This document shows, in pieces, positions 33,057-44,192 of a stretch of 64,000 bases of DNA. The translations under genes were made by a program, and so were the position numbers. The notes beneath the pieces are model-generated. The model was not told the origin of the DNA and did no database searches. It was given only the letters and a program-made list of their open reading frames with translations. How positions within the stretch are numbered: position 1 is the stretch's first letter; every line of letters starts with the position of its first letter. Source of the DNA: Dromiciops gliroides (lineage: Eukaryota > Chordata > Mammalia > Microbiotheria > Microbiotheriidae); contig NC_057864.1 in assembly GCF_019393635.1 (NCBI RefSeq), forward strand, positions 445,602,822-445,666,821. Reading direction: 5' to 3'.

Positions 33057-34100
33057 TAAGGAGAAATTAGCATCGAGGCTTTAAGGTTTACAAAGGATAC
33101 ATTATCTCATTGGCTCTCACTAGAGCTCCGCGGGAAGACAAGGCAAAATGTACTTCTCTAGGGGCAGGGAGTTTCATTTCTGAACGCCGCCCCCAGAATA
33201 CAGAGCAGCCTAAGCTCCCAGTGGTCTGGTGCTGTGTAAAGCAGTACCCAAAGACAAACAGCCCCCGAGGAAACTCCTTGAGGGTAGAGATTTTTTTTTT
33301 TTTTTAAATCTCAGTACCCATTCTGTTTAGCATAGTGCCTTGTATTCAGTAGGCACTTAATACGTGAGCGCTGGATTTCTTCAAATGGCAGCTGAAAGTC
33401 AGGGACAGGTGTGGAGGAGCCAGTTGCGGGTGGAACAAACAGCTGTCAGGATGGAGGATGCCGAGGACCTTTTCCCCACCCTGAGGAGTTCAGATCTAAA
33501 TCCAGTTCCGGTAAACCAAGCCGAGCGTAGGCGCGGAATCTAGGGAGACGAGGCAGAGTCAACACACTGTTTGAAGGCACCGAAAGGGAAGCAGGGACAA
33601 CAGGAAGCAAGTGAAGTCCATGCAGAGAGCAGCAGGGCAAGTCAGTGGGGGCTCAGAAATCCAAGATCAAAGGCCGAATTAGATCTGTCCTAAGGGGTGC
33701 TAAAGCCGGAGTCTGAGACGGCGGTGTCCAGAGCCAAGGTCAATACGGCTCATTTGCCGCTCGCATCCCTGGGAATGGGACTGCCAGGTGGTTGTCGTGA
33801 ATTGTTTCCATAGGGTTTAAAGCCGTGTTCTTTCTTTTTGAAGCTAGAGGGGGAACTGACTGGTCACGTCCAGTAGGGATTGAAAAGATGGGACACTAGG
33901 GAATAGAAGTTGCTATCGTAGATAGCAGTTGATAGCCAAAGGCGACCTGCTTTCAGGAAGATTGCAGGCCTTGTGTCTGGTGAAATCTAAAATAAAGAAG
34001 GTTTAGTACCGGTGAGGCAGTTCGAGAGAGAGGATTTGGACTTAGGAAGAGACCTGGGTTTAAATCTCACCTACACCATTGATTGGCTGTGTTAGAAAAG
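33057..34100. other. mostly unassigned, with an L2 tail and MIR piece
   Basis: 33085-33160 looks like a reversed MIR piece. 33265-33370 is an L2 terminus (AACTCCTTGAGGGTAGAGAT, AGCATAGTGCCTTGTATTCA). The rest is somewhat richer in CpG (for example 33510-33560) but shows no exon I can support. Confidence 0.4.
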
Positions 34101-34104
34101 ACAT

Positions 34105-34780
34105 CCGTCAAGGAGCATTTAACATACATTCGCTCCGGTCAAGACTGCCCTAAGCTCTGGGGATACAGAGAGGCAAAAACACAGTCACTACCCACGAGAA
34201 GCTCACATTCTAAGGTAGGACACAATATGCAAACAATTATATACATACAAGATAAATCCAGAGTAGATAGAAGGTGATCTCAGAGGGAAAGCAGGGCACC
34301 AAGAGTGGGAGGGAGAGCTGGAAAAGCTTTGTGCAGAAGGCACGATTTGAACAGAGCCTTGAAGGAAGCCAAAGATGCCAGGAGGCAGAGGTGAGCAAGG
34401 GGAACATTGTAATCCTGGGGGACAGCCAATGAAACGACGTGGGAGTGGAGGGGCAGCTAGGTGGCGCAGTGGATAAAGCACCGGCCCTGGATTCAGGAGG
34501 ACTTGAGTTCAAATGCAGCTTCAGACACTTGACACTTACTAGCTGTGTGACCCTGGGCAAGTCATTTAACCCTCATTGCCCCACCCCCCTCAAAATTATA
34601 TGCTCCAAATACCTTAGCATTTTCATTAATTAAAAAAAAAAAGACAGAGAGAAATGGAGTATCATGTATGATGAACGGCAAGAAAGCCAGTGTGGCTTGA
34701 TCAGTGGAGGAGAGCAAAATGTAAAAGGAATGGAAGACAGGAAGGGACAAAACTGTGTATAAGGTCATGCAACCCTTATA
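34105..34780 (-). mobile_element. L2 3' half, minus strand, split by a SINE
   Basis: The antisense L2 order is CCCACGAGAAGCTCACATTC, CAATATGCAAACAATTATAT, TTGTGCAGAAGGCACGATTT, CCTTGAAGGAAGCC, GGGGGACAGCCAATGAAA, then after the SINE AAGCCAGTGTGGCTTGATCA. The copy at 37085 shows the same order. Confidence 0.82.
34449..34640 (+). mobile_element. WSINE/SINE1-type SINE carrying extra 3' sequence
   Basis: The SINE body is 34449-34595. It is followed not by a simple A-tail but by TATATGCTCCAAATACC, TTAGCATTTTCATTAATT and then A11 (34629-34640). The same roughly 40 bp follows the SINE at 41371, where it is part of an L1. It therefore looks like a SINE transcript that read into its neighbour before insertion. 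Confidence 0.85.
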
Positions 34781-34825
34781 AACCTATTTTCTCATCTGTA
34801 AACTGGAGATTATGATAGCATATAC

Positions 34826-35066
34826 CTACATAGAGCACTGGGCTTGGAATCTGGAAGACTCATCTTCCTGAGTTCAGATCCAGCTTCAGACTCTTACTAG
34901 CTGTGTGACCCTGGCAAATCACTCAACCCTGTTTGACTCAGTTTCCTCGTCTGTAAAATGTGCTGGAGAAGGAAATAGCAAACCACTCCAGTATCTTTGC
35001 CAAGAAAATCCCAAACGGGGGTCACAAAGAATCAGATGAGACTAAAACAAATCAACAACAACAATG
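34826..35066 (+). mobile_element. MAR1 CORE-SINE
   Basis: TAGAGCACTGGGCTTGGAAT, GAAGACTCATCTTCCTGAG, CACTCCAGTATCTTTGCC, and TCAACAACAACAA are in order. The first bases of the head are missing. Confidence 0.92.
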
Positions 35067-35581
35067 ACCGACCTCACTTTGAGGACTCAATGAAATAAAG
35101 TGCTGCTCTCTTCTATTCTATCAAGACTTAAGACCTGGGGGTGCTGAGACAGTCCCAGGAATGGAATGAACCAATCCAAGAAGTAGGGCTTAGTGTGAGT
35201 TTGCAGCTCAAAGAACAATTGTCAAATGCTGCCCTCTCACTGCTGCCTGTAGTCCACAACACTCAGAGTGCTGCCCTAACCAGATTAAAATATAATTGGG
35301 AAACATTTAATAAAATAAATAATAAAACATAAATAACATTACATTTTAAAAATTAAGTTGATATGTGTCAGGGATCCTTGTGTAAGGATTAATGGGCCCC
35401 CATTTCTATTTGAGTTTGACACCGGTGCTCTAGAGAATTTGAGATCTGAGATGTCCTTTGAAGAACAGAAGGAATGTGCCAGAATTTTAGAAGAGATGCA
35501 AAAAAACCCCAAAACTATTCTAAGAATATAGACCAGCTTGGACAAAGACATTTTGAGGGAAGGAAAATAAAGAATGTGATC
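35067..35581. other. unassigned sequence
   Basis: No element or exon is recognised. Confidence 0.3.
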
Positions 35582-35770
35582 TGACATTTATATAACACTA
35601 TGCAGCTTACAAAGTATTTTACTTAAATTATCTCATCTGATCCTCCCCTGGAATACCTGCCTTAAAGGAATATTGCATCTTTAACCACATTTTATAGATA
35701 GAGGGACTAAGTGACTTACCCATGATCACATCATAAGTGTCAGATGGAGGATTTAATAGATCTCACCTAA
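35582..35770 (-). mobile_element. MIR CORE-SINE
   Basis: AAGTATTTTACTTAAATTATCTC, GATAGAGGGACTAAGTGACT, and ATCACATCATAAGTGTCAG are present. Confidence 0.75.
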
Positions 35771-35810
35771 CTTGAAAGTGGGTGGATTTTCTTTTACATT
35801 AAGAGAGCCA

Positions 35811-35950
35811 GGGCAGCTAGGTGGTACAGTGGATAAAGCACCAGCCTTGGATTCAGGAGGACCTGAGTTCAAATCCAGCCTCAGACACTTGACACTTGCT
35901 AGCTGTGTGACCCTGGGCAAGTCACTTAACCCTCATTGCCCTGCAAAAAA
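35811..35950 (+). mobile_element. WSINE/SINE1-type SINE
   Basis: It is full length with a very short A6 tail running into a G-run. The subfamily end is AACCCTCATTGCCC. Confidence 0.94.
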
Positions 35951-36039
35951 GGGGGGGTCATAGGGAGGGGGCAGAAGATAAAGTGGGTGGGTAGGGTAAT
36001 GAATAGGAGGGCAAGGTAGCACATAGAAGTAAAGCAGAG

Positions 36040-36850
36040 TAGTGAAGAGGGATAGGATTAAAAAGGGTGAGAAGGATAGTGAGAAAAAAAATAGGTAGGA
36101 GGAAAATACACAACAAGTAATTGTAGCTTGGAATGTGAATGGGATGAATTTACCCATAAAACGGAAATGGATAGCAGAATAAAAATTTGAATTCAACATT
36201 ATATTGCTTTCAGGAAACATTATAAATAAAGTAGGTAAAGCCAATATGATTTTTTTTTTTTTGCGGGGCAGTGAGGGTTAAGTGACTTGCCCAGGGTCAC
36301 ACAGCTAGTAAGTATCAAGTGTCTGAGACCGGATTTGAACTCAGTTCCTCCTGAATCCAGGGCCAGTGCCTTATCCACTGTGCCACCTAGCTGCCCCCAA
36401 TATGATTTTTTAAATGACAATTTTACCTAACTGATCTACAGACTCAAGGTCATCCCAATAAAATGATTTTTTAAATATTTTACTGAGTTAGAAAAAATAA
36501 TAACAAATGTCACTAGAAATAACAAAAGATCAGGAGCTTCAAAGAAACCAGGAAAATATGTAAATGAAATAGTTTCAGCAGTATCAGACCTTAAACTATA
36601 TCATAAGGTGAGAGCATTTTAAAATGTAAAATGGATAATTTCAATGATTTTAAATTCCTTTTTTTCTTCTATAAATAAAACATGCATTCGAGAATAGAAG
36701 GAATGTAGAAAATTGGGGGAAAACATTCATGGACAAGCTTTCAGAATATGATTGAGTTGGAGTATGCTGTGGTGCAGGAAATGATAAGCTGGTTGATTTG
36801 GAAAAGGCATGGAAAGACTTGGGCATGTGAAGGAAGATACCATCCACCTT
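36040..36850 (+). mobile_element. internally deleted L1
   Basis: 36120-36170 translates like the start of an L1 ORF2 endonuclease (NVNGMN, PIKRKWIAE). Straight after it, 36405-36720 corresponds to late ORF2 (AGAAAAAATAATAACAAATG, CAGACCTTAAACTATATC, AAAATGGATAATTTCAATGA). Thus most of the endonuclease and the whole catalytic palm are absent. A SINE sits at the junction region. Confidence 0.7.
36251..36396 (-). mobile_element. WSINE/SINE1-type SINE
   Basis: It is a full-length minus-strand copy inserted in L1. CCAATATGATTTTTT is found at 36241 and again at 36397. Confidence 0.95.
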
Positions 36851-36904
36851 TAGAGAAACAGATGATGAGTAGAAATAAACATAGTACAGTCTTACATTTA
36901 TGTG

Positions 36905-36974
36905 TATGATTGTATATGTATATATATGTGTGTGTGTGTGTATATGTGTATGTGTGTGTGTGTGTGTGTGTGTA
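36905..36974 (+). repeat. (TG)n/TATG microsatellite
   Basis: TG runs are broken by TATATG units. Confidence 0.93.
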
Positions 36975-37429
36975 TGCCTCTGGAAGTGGGGGTAGAATGG
37001 AGAAAGGAGAGGTGGAAGTACTGTCTTTTAGCTTACTGTTTTAATTCATTATTCCTTTTAATGGGATGCTAAGTTCATTTGGTATCAGGGCTGCTGAGAT
37101 CAAGTCACATAAACATTTATTAGGTGCCTACTATGTGCCAAGCCCTGTGCTAAGTGCTGGATTTACAAAGTAAGACCTACCCTCAAGGAGCTCATAATCT
37201 AATGGGGGAGACAACATGCAAACAACTGTGAACAAACACGAAACAGATACAATAAATTGGAGATTATCTACAGAGAAGAGACACTAGCATTAAGGAGGAT
37301 GAGGAAAGACTTCTTGCAGAAGGTGGGATTTTAGTTGGGATTTGAAGGAAGTCAGAGAAGCTAGAAGACAGAGATGAAAAGGGAGAAAACTCCAAGCATG
37401 GGGGACAGTCAATGAAAATATACAAAGTT

Positions 37430-37565
37430 GGGGCAGCTAGGTGGCACAGTGGATAAAGCACTGGACCTGGATTCAGGAGGACCTGAATTCAAATCTGGCC
37501 TCAGACACTTGATACTTACTAGCTGTGTGACCCTGGGAAAGTCACTTAACCCTCATTGCCCTGCA
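37430..37565 (+). mobile_element. WSINE/SINE1-type SINE with microsatellite tail
   Basis: The body is full length. The tail has become (CA)n(GA)n at 37567-37614, a common fate of SINE tails. Confidence 0.94.

Positions 37566-37566
<1 letters not shown>

Positions 37567-37614
<48 letters not shown>
37567..37614 (+). repeat. (CA)n(GA)n microsatellite
   Basis: It directly follows the SINE 3' end. Confidence 0.95.
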
Positions 37615-37615
<1 letters not shown>

Positions 37616-38060
37616 TAGGCAAATGTCTTGTTTAAGAAACAGCAAAGAGGCCAGTGTCACCTGATCATAGAGTTCATGAAGGGGAGTAAGATATAAGAAG
37701 ATAGGAAAGGTAGGAAGGGGTCCAGGTTATGAAAGTGCTTTAAAACCCAGAGAATTTTATATTTGATCTAGCAGATAATAGTAAAACACTAGAGTTTATT
37801 GAATAGGGGGCTTGACATGACTGGACCTGAATTTCATAATTAATTTGACAAGTGAGAAGAAGATGGACTAGAACAGGGAGAAACTTGGTACAAGGAGACC
37901 AACCAGCAGTCTATTGCAATAGTTTAAGTGTGAAATCAGGAGGGCTTGAACCAGACTGGCAACAGTTGGTGATAGAAGAAAAAGATGTCATGATAGCAGA
38001 ATCAACAGGAGTTGGCAACTGACCAGATATGGTGATGAGAGACTAGAGGATCATGTGGCC

Positions 38061-38860
38061 AAAAAAGCAGGAAAACTAAACATTTTCTCTGATCCAAGTG
38101 GCCCATCAAAACTCTCCAAAATAGGAATTATAAGGAAGAATTAAAGCATTTTCAGCTCTCTCCATGGTGTAGCATGTAAAGAACCCTGAGAAGATGATGA
38201 TTTGATGGACCAACAGCAGAAAAGGCTAATTCCCTAACCCCAAAGAGCTTACTCAGCACCCCTACACCAATGTCTATCATGTTCCAGGGTTTGTAGGCAA
38301 ACCTATGGACCTATAAAGGAACTCAACTCTCTCCCCCTTTTCCCAGTGTCTTGGGAAACTAAGAGGCAGAATCTTGCCTAAGCTGGGACAGCAACATGGC
38401 AGCACTCTGTGGTGCCACATAACAACCAAAGAACTAAGGAACAGGGAATTGGGCAAGACCCATGTATGGCTATGTCACACTTCATTAAAATCAAGAGAAA
38501 GCCTAGCATCCAGCTGGAGCCAGTTATGTCCTCCCAGAAGTCAGAATTGTCTAATGTGGGAAGAGAATAAAATAGGTTTGAAGACCAGCCCCCAAGGAAA
38601 CCATAATCAAAAGGGAAGGATTCAGAAAGTGAATGATAGGGGACTGTAAGGAAGGAAAAACAATCGAAACTGCCAAAGATCTCAAAAGGAAGCAAACTCC
38701 ATTAGAGGTCTCGGGCATAAGGAGATAAACCAACAGGGAAGATATTAATAGCAGAAGGAAACATGGCCTCCAAATCAGCTAAAAAAGTACATACAGCTAT
38801 AAATAAATATTGCAGGACAAAGAAAAATTAATCAACATCTGATAATCTTGTGGATTTTCA
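38061..38860 (+). mobile_element. probable L1 5' UTR
   Basis: It lies between the L2 break and the ORF1-like part, on the same strand. It has no similarity I can name on its own; the assignment is from position. Open frames here are short and domain-free. Confidence 0.45.
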
Positions 38861-39600
38861 AGAGAGTATGGAAACACAGCAGGATATTTTCAAATGGTTT
38901 AAAAGATTAAAAAAATGTGGAAGAAAAATTTATAGCTTAAACGTCATTAATAATTGGCAGAATAGAAACAATTGAATGCACAATGAGAAGTCTCATCAAA
39001 GAAACAAGAGAATAAAAAATGGGATTGCAAATTTATGGAAATGAAAGAATCTGGAAGAAGAAAAGCAAAAAGCAATAACAGTAAAAGAAAAATTATTTCC
39101 ATAGAAGCAAAACATACCGATCTTGAAGACAGGATGCATAGAAACAATTTAAGGATTATAAATTGCCCAGAATAATGTAAAAAGTAAAAAACCTGAACAC
39201 CATAATGCAAGAAATAATGTAAGAAAACTCATCAGAACTTCTGTATACAGAAAACAAAGTACCAATCATAAAAACCTAGAGATCATCTCAAGGAAATTAA
39301 AAAAGAAAGAAAAAGAAACCCAATGTTGCAAATTCCAGGAAAGTGGTTAAATTTAACAATACTACTTAAAAACAACTAATTGTTCAAGCACCCAAGACAA
39401 AGACCTTCAAATATAAAGGAAAGGAAATTCAAATAACACAAGACTATTCTGCTCCCTCCAAAAACTGCAGGAGGGAATGGAATAATGTGTTCTGAAGAGT
39501 CATTGAGCTCAAGATGCAATTCAAGGTGACTTACCTTACAAATCTGAGCCTGGATAATCAATTTTTATAAGGCTTTCTAGAAAAAAAAACAAAACAAAAT
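38861..39600 (+). mobile_element. L1 ORF1-like remnant (copy A)
   Basis: The end translates, with frame breaks, as KTFKYKGKEIQITQDYSAP, RREWNNVF and IELKMQFKVTYLTNLSL. These match in order the C-terminal domain of L1 ORF1 protein (RNA-binding/chaperone): the RLTADLS-like, RREW- and PRISYPAKLS-like blocks. Stops lie throughout, so it is not functional. Confidence 0.65.
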
Positions 39601-40985
39601 GAGATTTGTACAAATTATTTGCTTTTCAAATACTTCAGAGAATAAGAAAGACAAATAAATACAACAACCAAGAATGACAAAATAACAAGAGAGACCACAA
39701 AGAGATTTCTTTCCAAATGCACAAAAGGAGACATGAGTGAAAGCAGAAGTCAAATCAAAGGGACGCTGGAGAAGCAGGCCTAAAACATCATGTACTAAAC
39801 CTCACATCTCACAGCACCTAATCTACAGGTGAATCAGTGATTTGGATAAGACTATATTACAGAATAAGAGGATGCATAAAAGGAAGAACATTGAAGGGAA
39901 TTTGTGTGTGATATAATCAAAGGTTAACAATTAAGATAATATTACTCCTCTGATCTCTTCAGAAAATGATAGCCTACAAGTGAGGAAGCAAAGAGGATTG
40001 AAAAAGGAGGAAGTAAAGAGGAAATCACTGATGGGAGGTCATACCAATAATTAATGTTCCCATGAGAAAAGAGAGATATTCTATAAAGGGGTATGGGGAC
40101 CTTACAATGGGTATAATCTTCAGGGATTTTGTGCTTAGAAAGACCACTCATCCTGCCCCAGGAGAAGGAAAATCAGAGTTCATGACACCTGAAGAGTGGA
40201 AGGGTACAGGCCAAGGAAGGAGACTTCAAAGCAAAAAAGAAGGAAAATGACCATGAGGAGAGAAAACGTTAATAACCAAATGCACAATTAGGGACAAAGG
40301 AAAATTGATACCATGAAGCAATACACTTTTCATTACCTGCAGGAATTGGTATTTCTAAGAATAAGCCACATTAGAAAAAGAGGACTAGGGGCAAGATCTA
40401 CAAGGCAATAACATAGAAAATGTTTAGAAGGAACTCAAAATAGGTATGTTAAAAGCTTTAATTCCATGAGGGATACAGCAAATGAAGGAAGACTAAGTAT
40501 AAGGGCCAGGAATCAAAGAATAAAAGTCTAGAATAGACAGAAATAGAAGATAAATAATGAAAATAATGAGAAAGAATCCAATTTTAGAAAAAGGCACAGA
40601 ACATGAAATTTTAAATACTAAAGAGTGAAATAAGTTGAAGAGGAGGATAGAAAGGAGATGTTACTTGACAACTCAGAAGAGAAAGGAAGGAAGGAAATAA
40701 GTATTTATTAAGTGCTTGCTGTGTACCAGGCACTATGTTAAGGGCTTTACAGAAATAATCTCATTTAATTTCATTTTTTAAGGGGGGAGAAAGGGAGGAA
40801 ATGAAATAACCAGAAAAAAATGAAATGGCTGGGGAAAAAAGAAAAAACTAATAAATCAAGCAAAACTAGGGAAAAGGGGTAACAAATAGAGGAGTTTGAG
40901 GTTAAGAGGAAAAGAGCCAATGGGAGTAGGGTTGCTCTAAAATTGATTGAGCTAAGACAACTAAAGAGACTTTGTACTGTGTTTA
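39601..40985 (+). mobile_element. A-rich interval inside the L1 block
   Basis: It is probably L1-derived by position and A-richness, but I could not match it. A reversed MIR/L2 piece (AAGTATTTATTAAGTGCTTG, CCAGGCACTATGTTAAGGGC) lies at 40695-40780. Confidence 0.35.
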
Positions 40986-41370
40986 GAGAGGAAGAAGGGG
41001 ATGGGGAAATCCTAAGGCGGGGATGGGGAACCAGTATTAGAGACCATATTGGAGATTAATTCTCATAACTTTAAATATGAATGGGTTAAACAGTTTAATA
41101 AAATGAATGACAGGTTAGATAAGAAAACAAAACCCTACAATCTATTGCTTACAAGAAAAACATTTAAAAAACAAAGATATATACAGAATAAAGATTGTGG
41201 AAAATAGTGCTATGTACCAAGTGAATCCAAAAATATAAGGGTTGCAATCATGCTATCAAACAAAGCCAAATCAAACATTCACCACACAAAGAGAGATAAG
41301 CAAGGAAACTATAATTCTGAAAGCAACCATAGACAACAAACTAATATCAGTGTCAAATGTATATGCTCCA

Positions 41371-41505
41371 GGGGCAGCTAGGTGGTGCAGTGGGTAAAAA
41401 CATTGACCCTGCATTCAGGAGGACCTGAGTTCAAATCCAGCCTCAGACATTTGACAGTAGCTGTGTGACCCTGGGCAATTAACCCTCATTGCCCCACCCA
41501 AAAAA
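41371..41505 (+). mobile_element. WSINE/SINE1-type SINE
   Basis: The body has small internal losses (TTGACAGTAGCTG, GGGCAATTAACC). TATATGCTCCA lies just before it and is repeated at about 41509-41519. Its 3' flank is the sequence also carried by the SINE at 34449. Confidence 0.93.
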
Positions 41506-41573
41506 ATTTATATGCTCCAAATACTTTAGCATTTTATTTAATAAAGGACAAATTAATTGAAATTGCAAACCAA

Positions 41574-41722
41574 GGGGGCAGCTAGGTGGGGCAGTGGATA
41601 AAGCACTGACCCTGGATTCAGGAGGACCTGAGTTCAAATCCGGCCTCAGACACTTGACCCTTACTAGCTGTGTGACCCTGGGCAAGTCACTTGACCCTCA
41701 TTGCCCTACACAAAAAAAAATA
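41574..41722 (+). mobile_element. WSINE/SINE1-type SINE
   Basis: AATTGCAAACCAA (41561-41573) and AATTCCAAACCAA (41723-41735) flank it with one difference. Confidence 0.95.
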
Positions 41723-42476
41723 AATTCCAAACCAAAGATAAGCTTGTAGTTCTGTTGCAACAACAGAAACAACAAAGGTTTCTAGTTGACTTATAGTGAA
41801 TGAGTCTAGCAGTAGTATACTGTTGCTCAGACTCAAACCCAAGTCAGGAATTTGCAGAGCTCAGGCCAGGGGGAAGCATTCAGGTTTTGCCCTGAATCAG
41901 ACCACCTTGGGAGCAATGAAAGCTTGCAAATCTCCAAACTGACCTATCCCTGAGGTCCTGGAAAAAACAGAAAATTCAACACCCACAGAAAACATCAATG
42001 ATACCAGACAAGACCTTCTCTCCAGAACAGAACAGAGTCCAAACCTAACATTCAGACAGAAGAAAGGAATTTTGCAAGAAGAATCAGCAAAGAAAGAAAG
42101 AATTTCTCCATAGTAATCTATTATAGTAGTAGGGATACTCAAGACTCAAATTCAGAAAAGAATGACTCCAGAACATACACAAGCAAAGCCTCAGAAAAAA
42201 CACAGTTTGTGCAAAAATTCAACTAGAATTTTTAGAAGCAAGAGATTTTTTAAGAGTTCTAAAATATTTTTATAAGTGAAATGAGATCATTAGAGGAAAA
42301 ATTGGAAAAAAATGAAAGCTATGAAAGAAACAATTGGAAAGGGGATTAACAGCTTGGCAGAAGAGGTACAAAACCTCGTCCAAGCAACAAACTCCATGAA
42401 AATCAGAATGGACCAAATCTAAGCCAATGATTTCACAAGATAAAACAACAATATTAAAACAAAGACAAAAAATTTG

Positions 42477-42508
42477 AAGAAGAAGAAGAAGAAGAAGAAG
42501 AAGAAGAA
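42477..42508 (+). repeat. (GAA)n microsatellite
   Basis: About ten GAA units lie within L1-derived DNA. Confidence 0.93.
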
Positions 42509-42601
42509 AATGTAAGGTATCTCATAGCAAAACCAACTGACTTGGGGAAAAAAGATAAAGGAGAAAACAATGAAGAATGATTGGATTACCTAACTGTCAT
42601 G

Positions 42602-42605
<4 letters not shown>

Positions 42606-42643
<38 letters not shown>
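42606..42643 (+). repeat. (GA)n microsatellite
   Basis: About 19 GA units. Confidence 0.95.
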
Positions 42644-42647
<4 letters not shown>

Positions 42648-43506
42648 TCATATTTGAAGAATTTTTTTAAAAACTGACAAGATCTCTTAGAACTAGAGGG
42701 CAAAGTGCAAATAGATAGAATTCTTTCAGTTACCTCCTGAAAGAAACCCCAAAATGAGAACTTCCAAAAACATTATAGCCCAAACCCAGAGCTTCTAGAT
42801 CAAAGGGGAAAAATACTGTAAGCAGACAGAAAGAAAGAATTCAAGTACCAAAAAGCCACACTGAGGCTCACACACAATTTTGCAACCAACACTAAAAAAG
42901 AGCAGAGAGTTTGGAATATGATATTACAGAAGACAAAGGATATAGGCTTATAGCCAAGAACAACTTACCTATCAAAACTTAGAATAATCATGCAGGGGGG
43001 AAATGGATATTTATTGCAATAGAGAAATTGCAAAAATTGATGAAAAGACCAGATAAAAGATGATTTTGAAATTCCGATGATAAGACCAGAGCTGTGTAAA
43101 AATTTTGAAATTTAAACATGTTGAGTGAAATGTAAAAGGTAAATATGATACAACAATAACAGACTACACAGGGATACACTGCTTACTTTCAAATATGAAG
43201 AAATGGTATATGTGTCTCCTCTGAACCCTATCATCATCACAATCATAAAAGGAATCTAATTAGACAGAAACCCTGGGAGTGTTTCTATTAGATCTTGATG
43301 CTCTTAAGAGAAGAATGGAGAGAATAAGAGTAATGTACTAGGGACAGAAGAAAAGGAAGATTAGGGAAAACTATCTTATGTAATCAGTGTTCACAAGTAG
43401 ACATCTATACAATGAGGAAGGAATGGGGTAGGGAGGAAAGGCTGTTATTTGTAAGAATCTGAACTGGTCAAAGGAGGGAAGAATAGATACAGACACAGAG
43501 GGAGAC

Positions 43507-43510
<4 letters not shown>

Positions 43511-43538
<28 letters not shown>

Positions 43539-43539
43539 C
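43511..43539 (+). repeat. (GA)n microsatellite
   Basis: About 14 GA units. Confidence 0.93.
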
Positions 43540-44010
43540 AGAAATACACTTCACACTCAACAGGGAAATAGGGAAATGGGAGAAGGGAGAAGGGGAAATT
43601 AGAGGAAGGGATTAGTACTAAGCAAAACAAGCTCTAAGGATATACAAAACTATTTATAGTTCTTTTTGTTGCAGCAAAAAATAGAAATCTGAGGGGGTGC
43701 CCATTAGTTGGGGAATGGCTGAACAAGGTATGTAACATGATGGAATACTATATGCTATTAGAAATGATGAAGATAATGGCTTCAGAGAAACTTGGAGAGA
43801 CTTCTATGAACTAATGTACAGTAAAGGGAGCAGAATTAAGAGAACAATTTATACACTGACAACAATATATTTGAAAGACTTAGGAACTCTGATAGGTGTA
43901 ATGACCAGCCATAATTTCAGATGACTAATGATGAAACATGATTTCACCTTCTGATAGAGAGGTAAAGAATTAGAGTGCAGAATGAGTCATACAGAAATTT
44001 ATTTTGCTTG

Positions 44011-44015
<5 letters not shown>

Positions 44016-44055
<40 letters not shown>
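44016..44055 (+). repeat. (AT)n microsatellite at a SINE tail
   Basis: About 20 AT units lie exactly at the 3' tail of the reversed SINE at 44056. Confidence 0.93.
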
Positions 44056-44059
<4 letters not shown>

Positions 44060-44192
44060 GGGCAATGAAGGTTAAGTGACTTGCCCAGGGTCACACAGCT
44101 AGTAAGTGTCAAGTGTCAGAGGTCAGATTTGAACTCAGGTCCTCCTGAACCCAGGGCCAGTGCTTTATCCACTGCACCACCTAGCTGCCCCC
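44056..44192 (-). mobile_element. WSINE/SINE1-type SINE
   Basis: It is a full-length body. CTTGATTTTATATA before the AT tract and CTTGATTATATAT after the head (44193 on) are the likely target duplication. Confidence 0.94.

Larger units (their letters stand above)
37085..38060 (-). mobile_element. L2, minus strand, first part of a split copy
   Basis: The antisense L2 3' end begins at CATTTATTAGGTGCCTACTATG. It runs through CTCAAGGAGCTCATAATC (the segment related to L2-derived microRNAs such as miR-28/151), TTGCAGAAGGTGGGATTT, CAGTCTATTGCAATAGTT, and stops at GGATCATGTGGCC. It resumes at 44749. The SINE at 37430 and a CA/GA tract interrupt it. Confidence 0.85.
40986..41735 (+). mobile_element. 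L1 ORF2 endonuclease remnant
   Basis: CTTTAAATATGAATGGGTTAAA gives LNMNGLN, the L1 endonuclease start. Further on, in another frame, IILKATIDNKLISVSNVYAP NT appears, matching the conserved NIYAPN block. The reading is frameshifted and 3'-incomplete. Two SINEs (41371, 41574) are inserted in it, the first within the NVYAPN codons. Confidence 0.72.
41736..43400 (+). mobile_element. L1 5' part and ORF1-like remnant (copy B)
   Basis: 42780-42990 translates in pieces as ADRKKEFKYQKATLRLTH, RVWNMILQKTKDIGL and PRTTYLSKLRIIMQG. This is the L1 ORF1 C-terminal domain in the same order as copy A but from a different subfamily. Upstream is 5'-UTR/ORF1 N-terminal-like A-rich DNA with GAA and GA microsatellites. 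A second ORF1 downstream of an ORF2 piece shows that two L1s are nested. Confidence 0.65.
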
